A stretch of 64,000 bases of DNA from Zygaena filipendulae. Taxonomy: Eukaryota; Arthropoda; Insecta; Lepidoptera; Zygaenidae. Below the pieces are notes generated by a model that had not been told where the DNA came from, did no database searches, and saw only the letters and a program-made list of their open reading frames with translations. The stretch is taken from the NCBI GenBank assembly GCA_907165275.2, contig OU015655.1:9994501-10058500 (forward strand). The letters are read 5' to 3'. Position 1 is the first letter of the stretch, and each line of letters opens with the position of its first letter. Below are positions 46,700 through 57,710 of the stretch, in pieces. The translations under genes and the position numbers were made by a program.

Positions 46700-46910
46700 T
46701 GCGTACTTTTAGTAAGGAGTGCGTCGCCGCGCACTCAGTGCGGCGGGCACCATTTTAGGTTTCTTTGTAATGGGAGAGTTGACAGCGGATTCGCGACTGG
46801 ACCAACCACGATTAACTTTGCGCTTAACGAGAACGACCCACCCAGAACGACCCAGCCAGAGCCCCGCCTGCACCCAGCGGGGCACCCAGCCGGCATTGCG
46901 ATGCACATTT
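46700..46910. other. GC-rich island inside the large intron
   Basis: About 200 bases rich in G and C stand out sharply from the AT-rich intron. It includes CGCCGCGCACTCAGTGCGGC near 46729, short ACGACCCA.CCAGAACGACCCA-type repeats and CACCCAGCGGGGCACCCAGC. Short open frames cross it on both strands, but none has splice sites that fit the gene. It could be a remnant of a mobile element, or an internal promoter for a shorter transcript. There is no direct evidence for either. Confidence 0.3.
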
Positions 46911-47860
46911 TAATACATGACGTGACAATGACAAAGTTAGTCGTAGCTGTTAGAGGTTGCTGAAATACACACCGTGGTCTGCGTGCACCAGCTATGTTAG
47001 CTATAGAGGTAATCGTGAAATGAAACCAACAAATAAACTGAACAATACAAACAGTGATTCATGCGTAAGGAGAGCTGATGAAGCAAGGACTTGACATCAT
47101 CTGTGGTTCCCATACATAGGACGTTAATGTCTTACACAGGACAACATTATAGCACAATGACATCAGCTGATACTTCTCAAAACACAAAATTCAAGTCCCA
47201 GTTCCGATAAGATCTCGTACCTATTCAAAGGTAATTTATTTATAAAGAGTAATAATGACATACATAATGATTGATTGAGAGTTATCATTGAGACCATTAG
47301 CATATATTTCACAGGTCAAATCTTAACACAAAAGCAAAATAACATTTCAATACTTAATGTTAATAAGGCAATTAATGTATCATATCTTTAAGCTCAGGCT
47401 TTCTATTAATACAAAAGAGTATTGGGTGAAAAATACATTGACGTTCCGTCGAAAGACGCAATTGTTTGTAGTATTTGTAATATTTCAAAATGTATTTATA
47501 ATAATAATTTATGAGAAATTACATAAATAATAATATAGCCGATGACACATCATTTAGTAAACATATCGTAGCGGCGAAAGCAAAACAAAACATTTGTAAA
47601 ATGTGTCATGTTCGTGTTAATTACATGTTACATGTCCCAACTCCCGACAGAGAAAGGGTAGCTTCCGGCGCGGCGCTCGTAGACTCTTCACTCACACACT
47701 TCCCGTCGCATTACTATTATGAATATTTACACAAAAAGCTTTTTGTACAGCATGTTAGATGCAGAAATTGGCCCAAATAAATTCTACAATAGTTATTTTT
47801 ACAATGGTGTTCACTTGCGGATTATAATTGTTAGAGTATGCGCGATGCGCTGTTTTTTTC

Positions 47861-47866
47861 TTTATT
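47861..47866 (-). promoter_or_regulatory. Possible poly(A) signal for a kettin-length transcript
   Basis: An AATAAA hexamer on the minus strand lies ~360 bases after exon 18, and the extended frame already stops at TAG near 48216. Together they could end a kettin-only transcript. Such hexamers are frequent in AT-rich introns, so this is only a candidate. Confidence 0.25.
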
Positions 47867-48228
47867 ATTCATTATAACATCGACTAGGCTCCCGGTCCCG
47901 TACCCCGGCTTCTAAGGTATGGTCGTTCATGATTAGCATCGAAGAAATGAATTTATCATTTGTGTCATAGAGGAAAAACGGTTTGCAATCACAGAGTGTT
48001 TCTATGATGTGGGCTTAAGTCGTTATTACGGTAACCGCTACGATTGTGTAAAGCCATCGTTAATTAATAAAATCGCTTGTCAACTTTTTTAAAACAAAAG
48101 AAAAAGAAGAATCATAGTAGTTTTCACCCGATCTCATTGTATGTATAGGTATAATTGAAACAAAGAAACGCTACATTAATATATTAAAAGTGCGCGACGC
48201 GAGCTCGCTGCCTGTGTCTATGTCTTAC

Positions 48229-48358
48229 TTTTGACGACTAGTTTGGCCGACGACTCGACCATGCCAGCGGCGGTGGTTGCTCGGCACGTGAATGTGCCGG
48301 TGTCTTCTTCGTACGTGTTGCTGATCAGCAGCACGGCGTTGTTGCCATCGTGGATCAT
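48229..48358 (-). CDS. sls: Sallimus exon 18: last half-Ig of the kettin part
   Basis: This 130 nt exon enters in phase 0 and leaves in phase 1. It encodes MIHDGNNAVLLISNTYEEDT, then GTFTCRATTAAGMVESSAKL, completing the Ig domain begun in exon 17. The Met codon follows a TTGTCGCAG acceptor and is internal. The donor is AAAA|GTAAGA. If the donor is not used, the frame adds Lys-Ser-Lys-Thr and stops at TAG, which is a natural candidate for the end of a kettin-only isoform. When spliced to exon 19 the joined codon is AAA (VVKKSQKF). Confidence 0.85.
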
Positions 48359-48982
48359 CTGCGACAACAAACATACACGTATCATGCCGTTGTTGCCTAT
48401 AGATTGCGCTCAAGCGACCACAAACGACATTGTTGTGGGACCGTAGCGAGAAGCTTCGAATTGTGTTATTGTTCGAAGTGATCCAACTGGAAAAGTACAA
48501 TGCTGTTGTATGTATAGCGGTTACAATGAAAAAATATTCCATTGGCGTGGGATAATTCAAGACAACGCGCGACGAGCATAGTAAAGGGCTAGTTTTACGT
48601 AGATATCCAGTGATAATAGATTGTTTTTAATTTTTTTTAATAAGTGTCTTTGGGTACTCTCCATGCTTTATGTTAAATTAACATTTACATGAACGCAACA
48701 TAGTTGAATTGCAATTTACGTACCTACTAGTAAGATTTTTGAAATGTAATGACATCTGATAAAATCCTATGCTCAATAGAGACCATCAATTTTAAATCTT
48801 CTGTACAGTCAGCATCAGTAATTATGTAAACACTTTTTCAGTCATCAAACTTTTGAAATACTTACATCAAACTATTGAAATAAACAAAGGTTATAAAAAT
48901 TAAGTACCTACACATTTCTGATTCTGACTGTACAAAGATTCCAAACAACCAAAATATTGTTTAGAACATTTTATACACTAAC
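48359..48982 (-). other. Intron between exons 17 and 18
   Basis: A 624 bp intron. It contains a short inverted-terminal-repeat element at about 48802-48934 (listed separately). Otherwise nothing is seen. Confidence 0.8.
48802..48934. mobile_element. Small MITE-like element in intron 17
   Basis: A ~133 bp unit whose ends are inverted copies of about 17 bases, TGTACAGTCAG.ATCAG on the left and its complement on the right with one mismatch. The centre is AT-rich and non-coding. This build fits a non-autonomous DNA transposon. The family is not identified and no target duplication was confirmed. Confidence 0.5.
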
Positions 48983-50306
48983 CTGGAAATCAGGTGTTTC
49001 TGGTATAAGAGCTCCTTCGCGTAGCCATTGGATGTTCGGCTTCAGTTTGCTGACAATGTTGGTCTTGAACTGTGCCGGCTGCCCCTCGTAGACCACGACG
49101 TCGCGCAGCGGAGTGAGCGACGGCAAGCTATCAGCCTGATCGGGCTGAGTGACTTTCAACTTGGCCGCCACCGTGACGCGACCCGCCGAGTTGTACGCCA
49201 CACACTTGTAATCACCTTCATCTTCAGGGAACGCCTCCGACACACGCAGTGTGTATTCATCGGCGGCCCTCGACATTTGGAAATACTTCGATGGCTTGAT
49301 CAACTTCTCGCCTTTGTACCATTGCACGGTTGGCGTCGGTTTGCCAACGATTTTGCAGCTGAATTCGATCGCTTGTCCTTCGGCGACGACCTTATCTTTC
49401 AGCGGTTCCAAGATTTCTGGCGGGGCGTTGGCAACTTTAGTTTGAGGCTTTGGTTTCTCCTTGACAGCGGGTACGTTCACGTAGCATTCGGCGTCACACC
49501 TCGCCTCTCCGGCGCCGTTGATCGCAACGCATTCGTATTTACCAGCATCCTGAGGGTAAACTTCAAGTATCAGTAGCGTATGTGTACCGTCCTCCTCAAG
49601 TATCTTGTTACGAATATCTTGCTGGATCTTCTTGCCATTTTTCAGCCAGTAAACATCCATGGGTTTGGTTCCAGTTACTTTCGTATCGAATCTCACTAGC
49701 TGACCAGCGGTTACGTTAGCGTTTTGTGCAGTAAGAGTGAAGCTCGGTGGGATAACTCCTCCCCTGCCTTGGCGTTTACGCTCTTCTACTACCAAATTAG
49801 CGCTGCACTTGGCTGTGCCACCTCGGTTTTCGGCGACAGCAGTGAACACCGCAGAATCTTCAAGGAAAACTTGTCTGATGATCAGGATAGATTTGGTACT
49901 GAATGTGTGTATTTGGAAATCAGATGAGTTCTTGATTGGAAAGTTTTCTCTATACCATTTGATAGTAGGCAATGGTTCTCCGTCAAACTCTACTTCGAAC
50001 CTCGCTTGCTCATGTTCCATAACGCGGCATGGTTGTATTTTCTTTGTGAACACCGGTGGCACACAAGGCTTCACTGGTCCTTCGACCACCCTCTCTTGCG
50101 TTTGAGCTTTGTGTTCCATTTCAGTCGTCTCGGTAGAGGTTATCTTGCGAGTTATTTCTGTGTCGCCAACAACTTCTTTCTGTATTTGTTTCTGTTTAGC
50201 GACGTGTACCTCTTTCCCATGGACAGTGGACTCAGATAGATCAGGAATTCTTGGTTTTTGTACTGTTTTAGTTTGTTTCACATCGGTAATTTCTTCAGTT
50301 TGTTCT
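48983..50306 (-). CDS. sls: Sallimus exon 17: kettin C-terminal Ig block
   Basis: This 1324 nt exon enters in phase 2 and leaves in phase 0. A Gln/Lys/Glu/Thr-rich linker of about 85 residues comes first. Three full Ig domains and the first half of a fourth follow, with C strands TIKWYREN, DVYWLKNG, TVQWYKGE and NIQWLREG and F strands DSAVFTAVAEN, DAGKYECVAIN and DEGDYKCVAYN. Spacers between these domains are short, as at the C terminus of kettin (Ig 32-35 if the Drosophila count applies, inference). The donor CAG|GTTAGTG cuts the fourth domain, and read-through would stop after three more codons. Confidence 0.92.
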
Positions 50307-50648
50307 CTGAAAACATTATAGAAATGATTATAAATTTAAATTCAAAAAAATATAATTTATGCGTAAATTAGTGCATTATTGTAAAATTCGGAAAAAATAT
50401 TTATTTTTAGAAGATTTGATACTGACTACGGGAGAATCACAAATTGAAAATTATTCCAAAACAAGACGTTAATGCTTAAAATGAACATAATTTAATATGT
50501 ATCCTTTCCTACGTTTTTAAATAGAATAGCTTATACAAACATATAAACAGGCAGGGTGCGTTTTCTTTTGTACAAAAATTTAACACTAAGTTGCCTAATT
50601 CTCAAGAGATAAAAACAAGGCGAACGGAACGAACCAAATATTACTTAC
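50307..50648 (-). other. Intron between exons 16 and 17
   Basis: A 342 bp AT-rich intron. No repeat or gene is seen. Confidence 0.8.
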
Positions 50649-50979
50649 AGGTTGTCTTCGTATCGCTGGGCCATGCCTTTAGCCACGGAGCTGCTTTTGA
50701 TCTTGTCCCCAGGGATAGCATACTGATGAGTTGACTCTCTTATTCTACTCTCTTTGACTACTTGCTCATTTTCCAACTCTTGCAGCTTGTTGTAATACTC
50801 CTCACTCTTCTTCCTTTTAACGTTCTGCTGCCATTCCGTCTCCGGTTCTTTGATAATTTTAGGCTTCAACTCAGGCCTGTGATCTATTACCCCTTGGCGC
50901 TGCAGGACCTGTCTTTCCTCAAAGGTCTTTTCCAACTCAGTTTCAGATCGTTGGTATTGTGTAGTTTCATCGTACCAAG
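50649..50979 (-). CDS. sls: Sallimus exon 16: charged non-Ig linker
   Basis: This 331 nt exon enters in phase 1 and leaves in phase 2. It encodes 110 residues with no Ig strands: PWYDETTQYQ, then a Glu/Gln/Lys-rich helical stretch (KTFEERQVLQRQ, KSEEYYNKLQELENEQ), ending AKGMAQRYEDN. It separates the linker-spaced kettin Ig array from the close Ig block in exon 17. The spacing of hydrophobic residues would suit a single helix or short coiled coil (inference). Acceptor AAAATGCGCAG is not pyrimidine-rich. Confidence 0.86.
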
Positions 50980-51299
50980 CTGCGCATTTTCAATAACGAA
51001 CAATTAATACAGGTGCCAATTTTTAATTAAAATAAAACCTAGTAAAAACTAATAAAATCCAAACATACCTCTCAAAAATCCGATGCTAAGCTGGTAGAAG
51101 CAGGTGATTTAGCTGCAGTTCATTTCATGGATTCTCAGGAAGGGATACTAGGTCAGCGGGTTGGGTTTATATGTGCTAAAGCAGTAGGTATTTAGGTGTG
51201 TGCATGATATAGTTGTATGTGTGTTAAATTAGCGTAGTTAAGCTCGCGGGCTATATATTTCATATGTGATGTATGTAAAACTTATATAAAAATACTCAC
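50980..51299 (-). other. Intron between exons 15 and 16
   Basis: A 320 bp AT-rich intron. Nothing is seen in it apart from the splice signals. Confidence 0.8.
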
Positions 51300-51486
51300 G
51301 TCGCGGCGCGTTTTTAAGTACGCCTCTATAATCGTCGTGTCTCGGAATAACTTTCAGTTCCGTAGAGGCAACTGCTTCGCCAGCAGAACTCCTGGCGATC
51401 ACTTCAATCTTACCCGTGTCGTATTGTCTTGTTTTCGGTATATCGAAATGATACATTCCATCATATATCAATTTATATCTTGAACC
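51300..51486 (-). CDS. sls: Sallimus exon 15: second half of an Ig domain
   Basis: This 187 nt exon enters in phase 0 and leaves in phase 1. It reads GSRYKLIYDGMYHFDIPKTR, then YDTGKIEVIARSSAGEAVASTELKV. The F strand has Val-Ile-Ala where Cys is usual. It then runs into RHDDYRGVLKNAPR. Acceptor TGATTTCAG, donor GTGAGT after CGA C. Confidence 0.88.
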
Positions 51487-52092
51487 CTGAAATCAGTTAT
51501 AATATGCAATTTAGTTTATTCTGTAATATCATCGGATAGCTCCTCTACAGCGCCGCATTAGAATAGTTTTAATCTCTTTCAAACGAATTTCTGGAATTAT
51601 TAAACTTAGGCATTTCACGGACACTGTAATTAATAGTAATGGTAAAGTTTGGTGAAATATGGGCACTCATCCTCATGTCAGTGATTATATTATCTTTGTT
51701 ACTATCCCATTTAAAAGCGAAGCGAAAGCGAAACTAAACATTTGAATATTATCGGCGTACATTCCAATGCAATATTTGTACCGCACAGAGCACTAGAGGT
51801 AGTCATTGGATATTTTTACATTTAATAATAAAGAGCCATATAGTTAATCCCATATTTCCCATAATCCCAGGTGTGTTATTTCATAATTATCTGCTATTTT
51901 TTTATTTTTTTTTTATTTGGGAAAACAAACAATCGTACATTATAATAACTACAACTCGATATACATTATAACTATGAGTAAATGTACAATTCACTACGTT
52001 TCCACAAGTTACTAGCAAAAAACTTGTCGCGGTGCACTGTGAAAAGTCTTAATCTGATGATCTGTAGAAAATATTAGAGAATAATTCCTTAC
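51487..52092 (-). other. Intron between exons 14 and 15
   Basis: A 606 bp AT-rich intron with a long T-rich run near 51898-51918. No gene or recognisable repeat is seen in it. Confidence 0.8.
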
Positions 52093-52264
52093 GTTGACGA
52101 TGGTGTTGCCGTTAATGAGCCACATGACTCGCGGCTTGGGGTGGCCGGTGACACGGCAGCAGAAGCGCGCCCACTCGCCTTCTTCCACTGTGACCGGCTC
52201 CGGTCGACTCACGAAAACGGGCGCGGAACGCACTTTAGTCTCGTCTACAATTTGTTCAGGCGTC
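52093..52264 (-). CDS. sls: Sallimus exon 14: first half of an Ig domain
   Basis: This 172 nt exon enters in phase 2 and leaves in phase 0. It encodes TPEQIVDETKVRSAPVF and an Ig half with EEGEWARFCCRVTGHPKP and RVMWLINGNTIVN. The sequence before the Trp resembles a classic titin Ig (GHPKPRVMW) more than the kettin repeats before it, so this marks the end of the regular kettin array. Acceptor TTTGAAACAG is purine-rich for an acceptor, donor GTAAGG. Confidence 0.86.
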
Positions 52265-52501
52265 CTGTTTCAAATAGCATAATAGTTTAAGGCTTGCTCT
52301 TCCGGCTTCTTGGAGTATAGTACTTATATGAAAAATCTAAATAATCTATCTATCTATTTATATACTAAACATAGAACTATTGATTCTGGGTAGATTCGCT
52401 GGCTAGATCAAAACTAGTTTTACCAGTAGGTAATAAAAACGCTACAAGAGATATTCGTTTATCTTACTCTTAACTAGCATAACGTTTATTCATATACTTA
52501 C

Positions 52502-52733
52502 ACTTGCCACGAAGCTTCCATCTCTCGTATTTTCTCGATACTCTTCATGTGCTTTGGTAATTGAGAATCGTAGACTATTCCCGGTTTTCCAGCAGTCTTT
52601 ATGATAGCTCTGGTTTCATCCATGCCGTAGAGGTTGGTAGCACGGCACACGTACTCACCGCTGTCCTCCGGGTATACCCAACCAAAGTTCATGGCGACAT
52701 AGCCGAAATCATAGATGGGCGTGAAACGATTCT
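52502..52733 (-). CDS. sls: Sallimus exon 13: second half of Ig plus linker
   Basis: This 232 nt exon enters in phase 1 and leaves in phase 2. It gives NRFTPIYDFGYVAMNFGWVY, then PEDSGEYVCRATN, then a linker YDSQLPKHMKSIEKIREME. Two AG dinucleotides two bases apart (CAG|AG) are present at the acceptor. The first keeps the frame from exon 12. Confidence 0.88.
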
Positions 52734-52999
52734 CTGTAAATAATATAGGTATTATCGTCAACTGATTTTGAGTGCAATGGATATTAACAAGGTATACGTA
52801 TTATACATATTCAACAATGATTCATAACGGGAACTAACTTAGTATGACTATATTCACCAAGGGTAAATACATTGCTTTAATCAACAGCTACTCAGAAAAA
52901 ATATATATTAATTTGATACGTGAGTTGTCCGTTATAGAATTTGTATCTACCATCTCAAGAATCGTTAAGACTATCATATTAAAGAAAAATGATACTCAC

Positions 53000-53287
53000 T
53001 ATGTAGTAAGGGCTTTCCATTAAAGAACCATTCGACTTTCATGTTAGGATCACCCACAGGCGCCAATTGGCATTCAAATTTAGTCGATTCCATCTCTACC
53101 AAAGTGGTTTGACTTTGTATTTGTGTGACAAAGCGTGGTGGTTGTTTTTTATCGACATCATACAGGTCGTCTTCAGTCAAAAATATTTCTGAAGTATACT
53201 TCTTGATAGTCGCTTCCATTTGCGTTAAGGCTTCGGACTTCTTCATGCCTCTTGGTACTTGGTTTTGTAGAATAATGTCAGGCAGTT
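53000..53287 (-). CDS. sls: Sallimus exon 12: linker plus first half of a kettin Ig domain
   Basis: This 288 nt exon is phase 1 to phase 1. The linker (ILQNQVPRGMKKSEALTQME) is longer than usual and acidic (SEIFLTEDDLYDVDKK). It leads into PPRFVTQIQ and the Ig strands KFECQLAP and KVEWFFNGKPLLH. Exon 13 completes the fold. Acceptor TTTTTTTTCAG, donor GTGAGT. Confidence 0.9.
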
Positions 53288-53381
53288 CTGAAAAAAAACA
53301 ACAATCGTTGAAGTGTGACAAAATATTTTTTTTTTTATAATTAATAAGAAGTTTAATAATTTTTTTGCTCAAAACACTTAC

Positions 53382-54789
53382 GTTTGCACGATACTGTTCC
53401 CTTTGTAAAGTCTTCACCAAAATTGTTGACAGCACGACAAACGTACTCGCCAGAATCTTCAGCGTAAACATACAAAATATCGAGGGAAACGAAACCCATG
53501 TCATATACAGTCCTGTAACGATGTCCCGAAGGCAAGAGTTTACCATTGCGGTACCACTCGATGCGTAGATTTGGATCCTCTTTAGGTTCCACGCGGCATT
53601 CGAAGCGTACGCCCTCGGATTCTTCAACTGTGTGTGACTGAATCTGAGTAATAAATTTAGGCGGTGTGCTCACAGTGGGCTCTTCTTTTGGTGCATCGCT
53701 CACTTTACCCCTTTCCAGTTCCTTGATCTTCTCACCACTCATACCCTGAGGTAATTGAGATTCGAGAACAATGTCTCGCTTAGCACTGCATGTGATCTTC
53801 GCTGTTGTGGTTGCGGAGCCCCATCTATTGGTAGCGCGGCAAGTATACTCTCCGGCATCACGCGCGTATATATAATCGATATCGAGGGCTATGAAACCGA
53901 AGTCATTTAGCATGTGCACTCTTGAACCGGTCGCAAATGGTCTACCATTGTAGAACCAATCGATACGCATCGTCGGGTCTCCGACTGGTTCTACACGACA
54001 GTCGAAGTGTATGGGACCGCCTTCTGGCACGTCCAAATTGTCTTTGATCTCAACTATGAATTTAGGAGGATTAGGTTTCTCATCCTCAATCGTAATTTCT
54101 TCGCGCTTGTGCAATGTTTCTTCCAATTTTTGAATACTTTCAGTTCCTGTTTTGAAATGTGACGGTAGTTGGGGCTCCAGAATAATACCTTGCCTGCCTT
54201 TAACTTGCAATTTGCAAGACACTGTCGCTTCGCCGTGACGGTTCGTGGCTTTGCAGGTGTAGAGACCAGCGTCACGTTGGTATACACCACCTACTTCTAA
54301 TATGACAAAACCGAAATCGTTAATGGTTTTTACTCTCGATCCAGTCAAAAGTGGTTTTCCATTATGGAACCATTCAACTCGCATACTCGAGTCATTGACT
54401 GGTATCAAGCGACACTCAAAGTGCGCAGAAGAGTTTTCTTGCAAAATAAGATCTGAGGGTGTCGTGATGAATTCTGGAGGCTTGCCAGTCTCGATTTCAG
54501 GTGACATTGCGTCTGCAGTACCGGTGTAACCTTCCAGAACTGCGATCTTATCAATAGTGCCCTCCATTCCTTTAGGCAGTTGCGATTCAAGGATTATATT
54601 TCTCTTTCCTTGTACTTTCATTGTAGCTGTAGTAACAGCTTCGCCGTAGTTATTGTAGGCTCTGCATAAATATTCACCAGAATCTTCTGGATATGTAGGT
54701 GATATTTCCAGAATTACGAAGCCAAAGTCGCAGAATGTTCTGAACCTGGATCCAGCCTTTAGCGACTTTCCATTCCAATACCACTCCAC
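53382..54789 (-). CDS. sls: Sallimus exon 11: kettin Ig domains
   Basis: This 1408 nt exon enters in phase 0 and leaves in phase 1. It completes the Ig domain begun in exon 10 and adds three full ones (RVEWFHNGK, RIDWFYNGR, RIEWYRNGK). Linkers here carry the variant ESQLPKGMEG..DKIAVLEG and ESQLPQGMSGEKIKELE. GTG GAG TGG at the start is Val-Glu-Trp inside the C strand, not an initiation site. Acceptor TATATTTTAG, donor GTAAGT. Confidence 0.93.
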
Positions 54790-54920
54790 CTAAAATATAA
54801 TAATATATTAAGTAATCTATAAAATAATATATTATATCAAATCAATTACATATAATAAGTGTTTAATGTAAATAAAAAGTTATCAAGTAATGAATATAAT
54901 ACTTTATGAATGATACTCAC

Positions 54921-55115
54921 TTTCAGGTTTGGATCATCAGTGGGTGTAAGACGAGCTTCAAAGTGAGCGTTTTCGCCTTCTCTAAGATTTTCGATATTTG
55001 ATAAAGGTACTGTGAAGACGGGCGCTTTTCCTCTTTCTTCTTCAACCGCGGTATCCTTTCTACGCACCATGGAATCTTCCAAGGTTTGTAGTTTCTCTAA
55101 ACCACCTTCCATGCC
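54921..55115 (-). CDS. sls: Sallimus exon 10: linker plus first half of a kettin Ig domain
   Basis: This 195 nt exon is phase 0 to phase 0. It encodes GMEGGLEKLQTLEDS, a charged stretch, and the A to B strands of an Ig domain (HFEARLTPTDDPNLK). The intron cuts the domain immediately before VEWYWNG in exon 11, a different place from the other split domains. Acceptor TATTTTAG, donor GTGAGT. Confidence 0.9.
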
Positions 55116-55206
55116 CTAAAATAGTAACGTGAAATGTTAGCATTAAAGACATCGAATAGCAAAATAATGCTTAAAAGTACACATTTAGATGTATATGATT
55201 ACTTAC

Positions 55207-57710
55207 CCGCGGGAGTTGCGAGTCCAAGATCAAATTTTCCTTCGACGTGCATTTCAGCGTAGCTTTGGTAGAATCTCGACCCAGCTTATTTGTAGCTATA
55301 CATTCGTAAACGCCAGAATTTTCTTCGTAACAATATAATATATCCAAAATCACAATACCAAAATCATGGAACGTCCTGTATCTGTGTCCATGCGGCAATT
55401 TCTTTCCATTGTAGAACCATTCCACCTTCAGATCTGGGTCATCTACTGGCACCAATCTCGCTTCGAAATGAGCGCTCTGCCCTTCCACTAATTTTGTTAC
55501 ATCTTGTATCTGTGTGATAAACTTCGGTGGTTCGGCTGAAGGAGTTGCAGGAGTCTGTTGCTGTCCTCCATGTAAATTTTCTAATTCTCTTATCTTAGCC
55601 AGAGAATCAGGCTGCAAGCTATCTAGGTAAACTCCTCCTCTACCATAGCAAGATATTGTAGCTTTGGTAAAGTCTTCGCCATATTTGTTGTACGCACGGC
55701 AAACATATTCACCAGAATCATGGTTCTGGGTATATGATATGTCAAGTACCACGAAACCGAAGTCCGACACAGTCTTTATTCTTGTCGAGTGACGCATCGG
55801 TTTGCCGTTGTGGTACCACTCGATCTTCATGTCAGGGTCATCGACTGGGACTACCGTACACTCAAAGTGAGCTGATTGTCCATCTTTAAGACCTTCGATG
55901 TTTTTAATATGCGTAGTGAATCTCGGTTTTTGACCTTTGGTTTTATCAACGCATTCCAATTTCACGCTTATTTCAGCTTGTCCCCACCTGTTTGTAGCTC
56001 TACAGGAGTAAATTCCAGAATCTGTTGTTTTGGTTCCCAGTATTTCAAGAACGACCATACCAAAAGCGTAAACTGTACGAATGCGATGACTTGCTTCAAT
56101 AGTTTTGCCATTATAGAACCATTCGATCACCATACTTTGATCGCCAGTAGGTATCAGCGAAGCTTCGTAATGAGCTATCTGGCCTTCACTTATATCAACT
56201 ATGTCTTGGAATACAGTAGTGAATTCAGGAGCCCTGCCAGAGTCATCATCTGGCCTTTGAGCAGGCTCCCGGCGTAATGATTCTTCAAGATTTTGGATCT
56301 TTTCTAATCCTTCAGTGCCCTTAGGATGTTGAGTCCTTTCAATAAGATTCTCCTTACTTGTGCAATATATCGTGGAGGAAGTGAAAGCCTCGCCTCTCTT
56401 GTTATATGCTTTGCAAGTATATATTCCACTATCTCTTTCATAGACATCTATTAGATCTAGAGTCACAAAGCCAAAGTCACTAGTGAGTTTGAATCTTGAA
56501 CCCTGTTCCAAAACTTTACCGTTAAAATACCATTCGATCTTTAAGTTCGGATCATTCTTGGGCTCAACTTGGCCTTCTAGATGAAGGGCTTGCCCTTCAA
56601 TGAGTTGGTGTTCTGCGACTATTGGCACGATCCATTCTGGCTTGGGATATTCTGCATCTGGCACTGATGGTCTTCTTCCTTTAGAAAGTCTAGCTTCTTC
56701 TGCTTGTTCAACGGCTTCTAAACCAACCTTACCTTGTGGATGCTGAGTATCGAAATATATATGTTTGTCGCCTGTGCACCTTAGAGAACCAGATGTGGTG
56801 GCCGAACCTTTACTGTTCGTAGCTTTACAGGTATATATACCGGAATCTTCTTCATATGTGTGTACAATGTCTAGAGACACATAGCTGAAATCATGAGTAC
56901 TCTTATACCTCGATCCAGATGGTAGAGGTTTATTATTGAAGAACCATTCAATTTTAAGCGTAGGGTCCCTAGATGGTTCAACATTACACTCAAAGTGAAT
57001 ATTATCGCCTTCTTTGCAAACGATATTGTTCAAGTGGGATATAAAAACAGGTGTTTCATAGACAGGTTCCGGGGAATCAGGTTTTATTGGTTTAGGTTGC
57101 TCTAAGGCACCGATTCTATCTAAGGATTCTGGATGAAGTGAGTCACCAAGTAACCAGTGACGGTCTTCAATCTTAATAGAAGCGGTGGAAACTGCTTCGC
57201 CCATAAGATTTGTTGCTTTGCAGGTATAAATTCCAGAATCATCAATTCTTAAACCATTGACAGACAAAGTGACCAAACCGAAGTCGAAAGTGCTCTTCAA
57301 CCTAGACCCCGTGGTCAGAGACATGCCATTTTTGAACCATTCAATTCTTAAGTGAGGGTCGGTGCGTGGCTCTACCTGGGCTTCCAAGTACACATGTTGT
57401 CCTTCAACAAGTTTGTCAAAGCTCTTGAGGTGAGTTGTGAATATAGGTGCTTGTTGGACGCCTGTGTCCACAAACATTTCAGGAACCTTGTTCATAGCAG
57501 CCTCCTTCAATTGAATCTGCTCCCATGCTTCTGGTCTCATAGACTGGTCTATTATAGTGGACTTGGTCTTTACTTTAAGTGACGTAGAAGATACCGTGCT
57601 ACCAGCTCTATTGATAGCTTTGCACATGTACAGTCCAGCATCATTTGCCACAACTGAATTAATATCCAAGGTGACGAAGCCAAAATCGTGGGTCGTACGG
57701 AATCTCGATC
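55207..57710 (-). CDS. sls: Sallimus exon 9: large block of kettin Ig domains
   Basis: This 2504 nt exon encodes the end of one Ig domain and six complete kettin Ig domains. C strands read IEWFKNG, IEWFFNN, IEWYFNG, IEWFYNG, IEWYHNG and VEWFYNG. Linkers keep the [ST]QxPxxxEKIQNLEE-like pattern. One linker is missing: after the fourth full domain the chain passes in about ten residues (VDKTKGQKPRF) into the next domain. The exon enters in phase 1 and ends in phase 0 after ...DSQLPR, and exon 10 continues GMEGGLEK. Acceptor TATTTTTAG, donor GTAAGT. Confidence 0.93.

Larger units (their letters stand above)
34889..48228 (-). other. 13.3 kb intron between kettin part and PEVK spring
   Basis: This is the longest intron of the window. 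It separates exon 18 from the PEVK-like exon 19, and the join is in frame (A|AA = Lys). No convincing extra coding exon was found on the minus strand. It is filled with dispersed-element remnants: at least two foldback MITE families, a 650 bp inverted duplication, a ~420 bp palindrome and several SINE- or Helitron-like pieces, each listed separately. Stretches at 34978-35880, 40020-41090, 42720-43040, 43950-45080, 45860-46680 and 46925-48200 show no recognisable feature beyond AT-rich sequence and TAGGTACCTAC-type strings, except the GC-rich island at 46700-46910. Confidence 0.8.

Noticed and set aside
46709..46963. Arg/Pro-rich open frames across the GC-rich island as a real gene
   Set aside because: The frames are open on both strands because of base composition, there is no domain, and no splice sites connect them to sallimus.
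53125..53627. Extended minus frame before exon 12 (residues ...MKNPRAYASNAAW...)
   Set aside because: That part is another reading frame of exon 11 plus intron. The acceptor at 53288 defines the real exon start.
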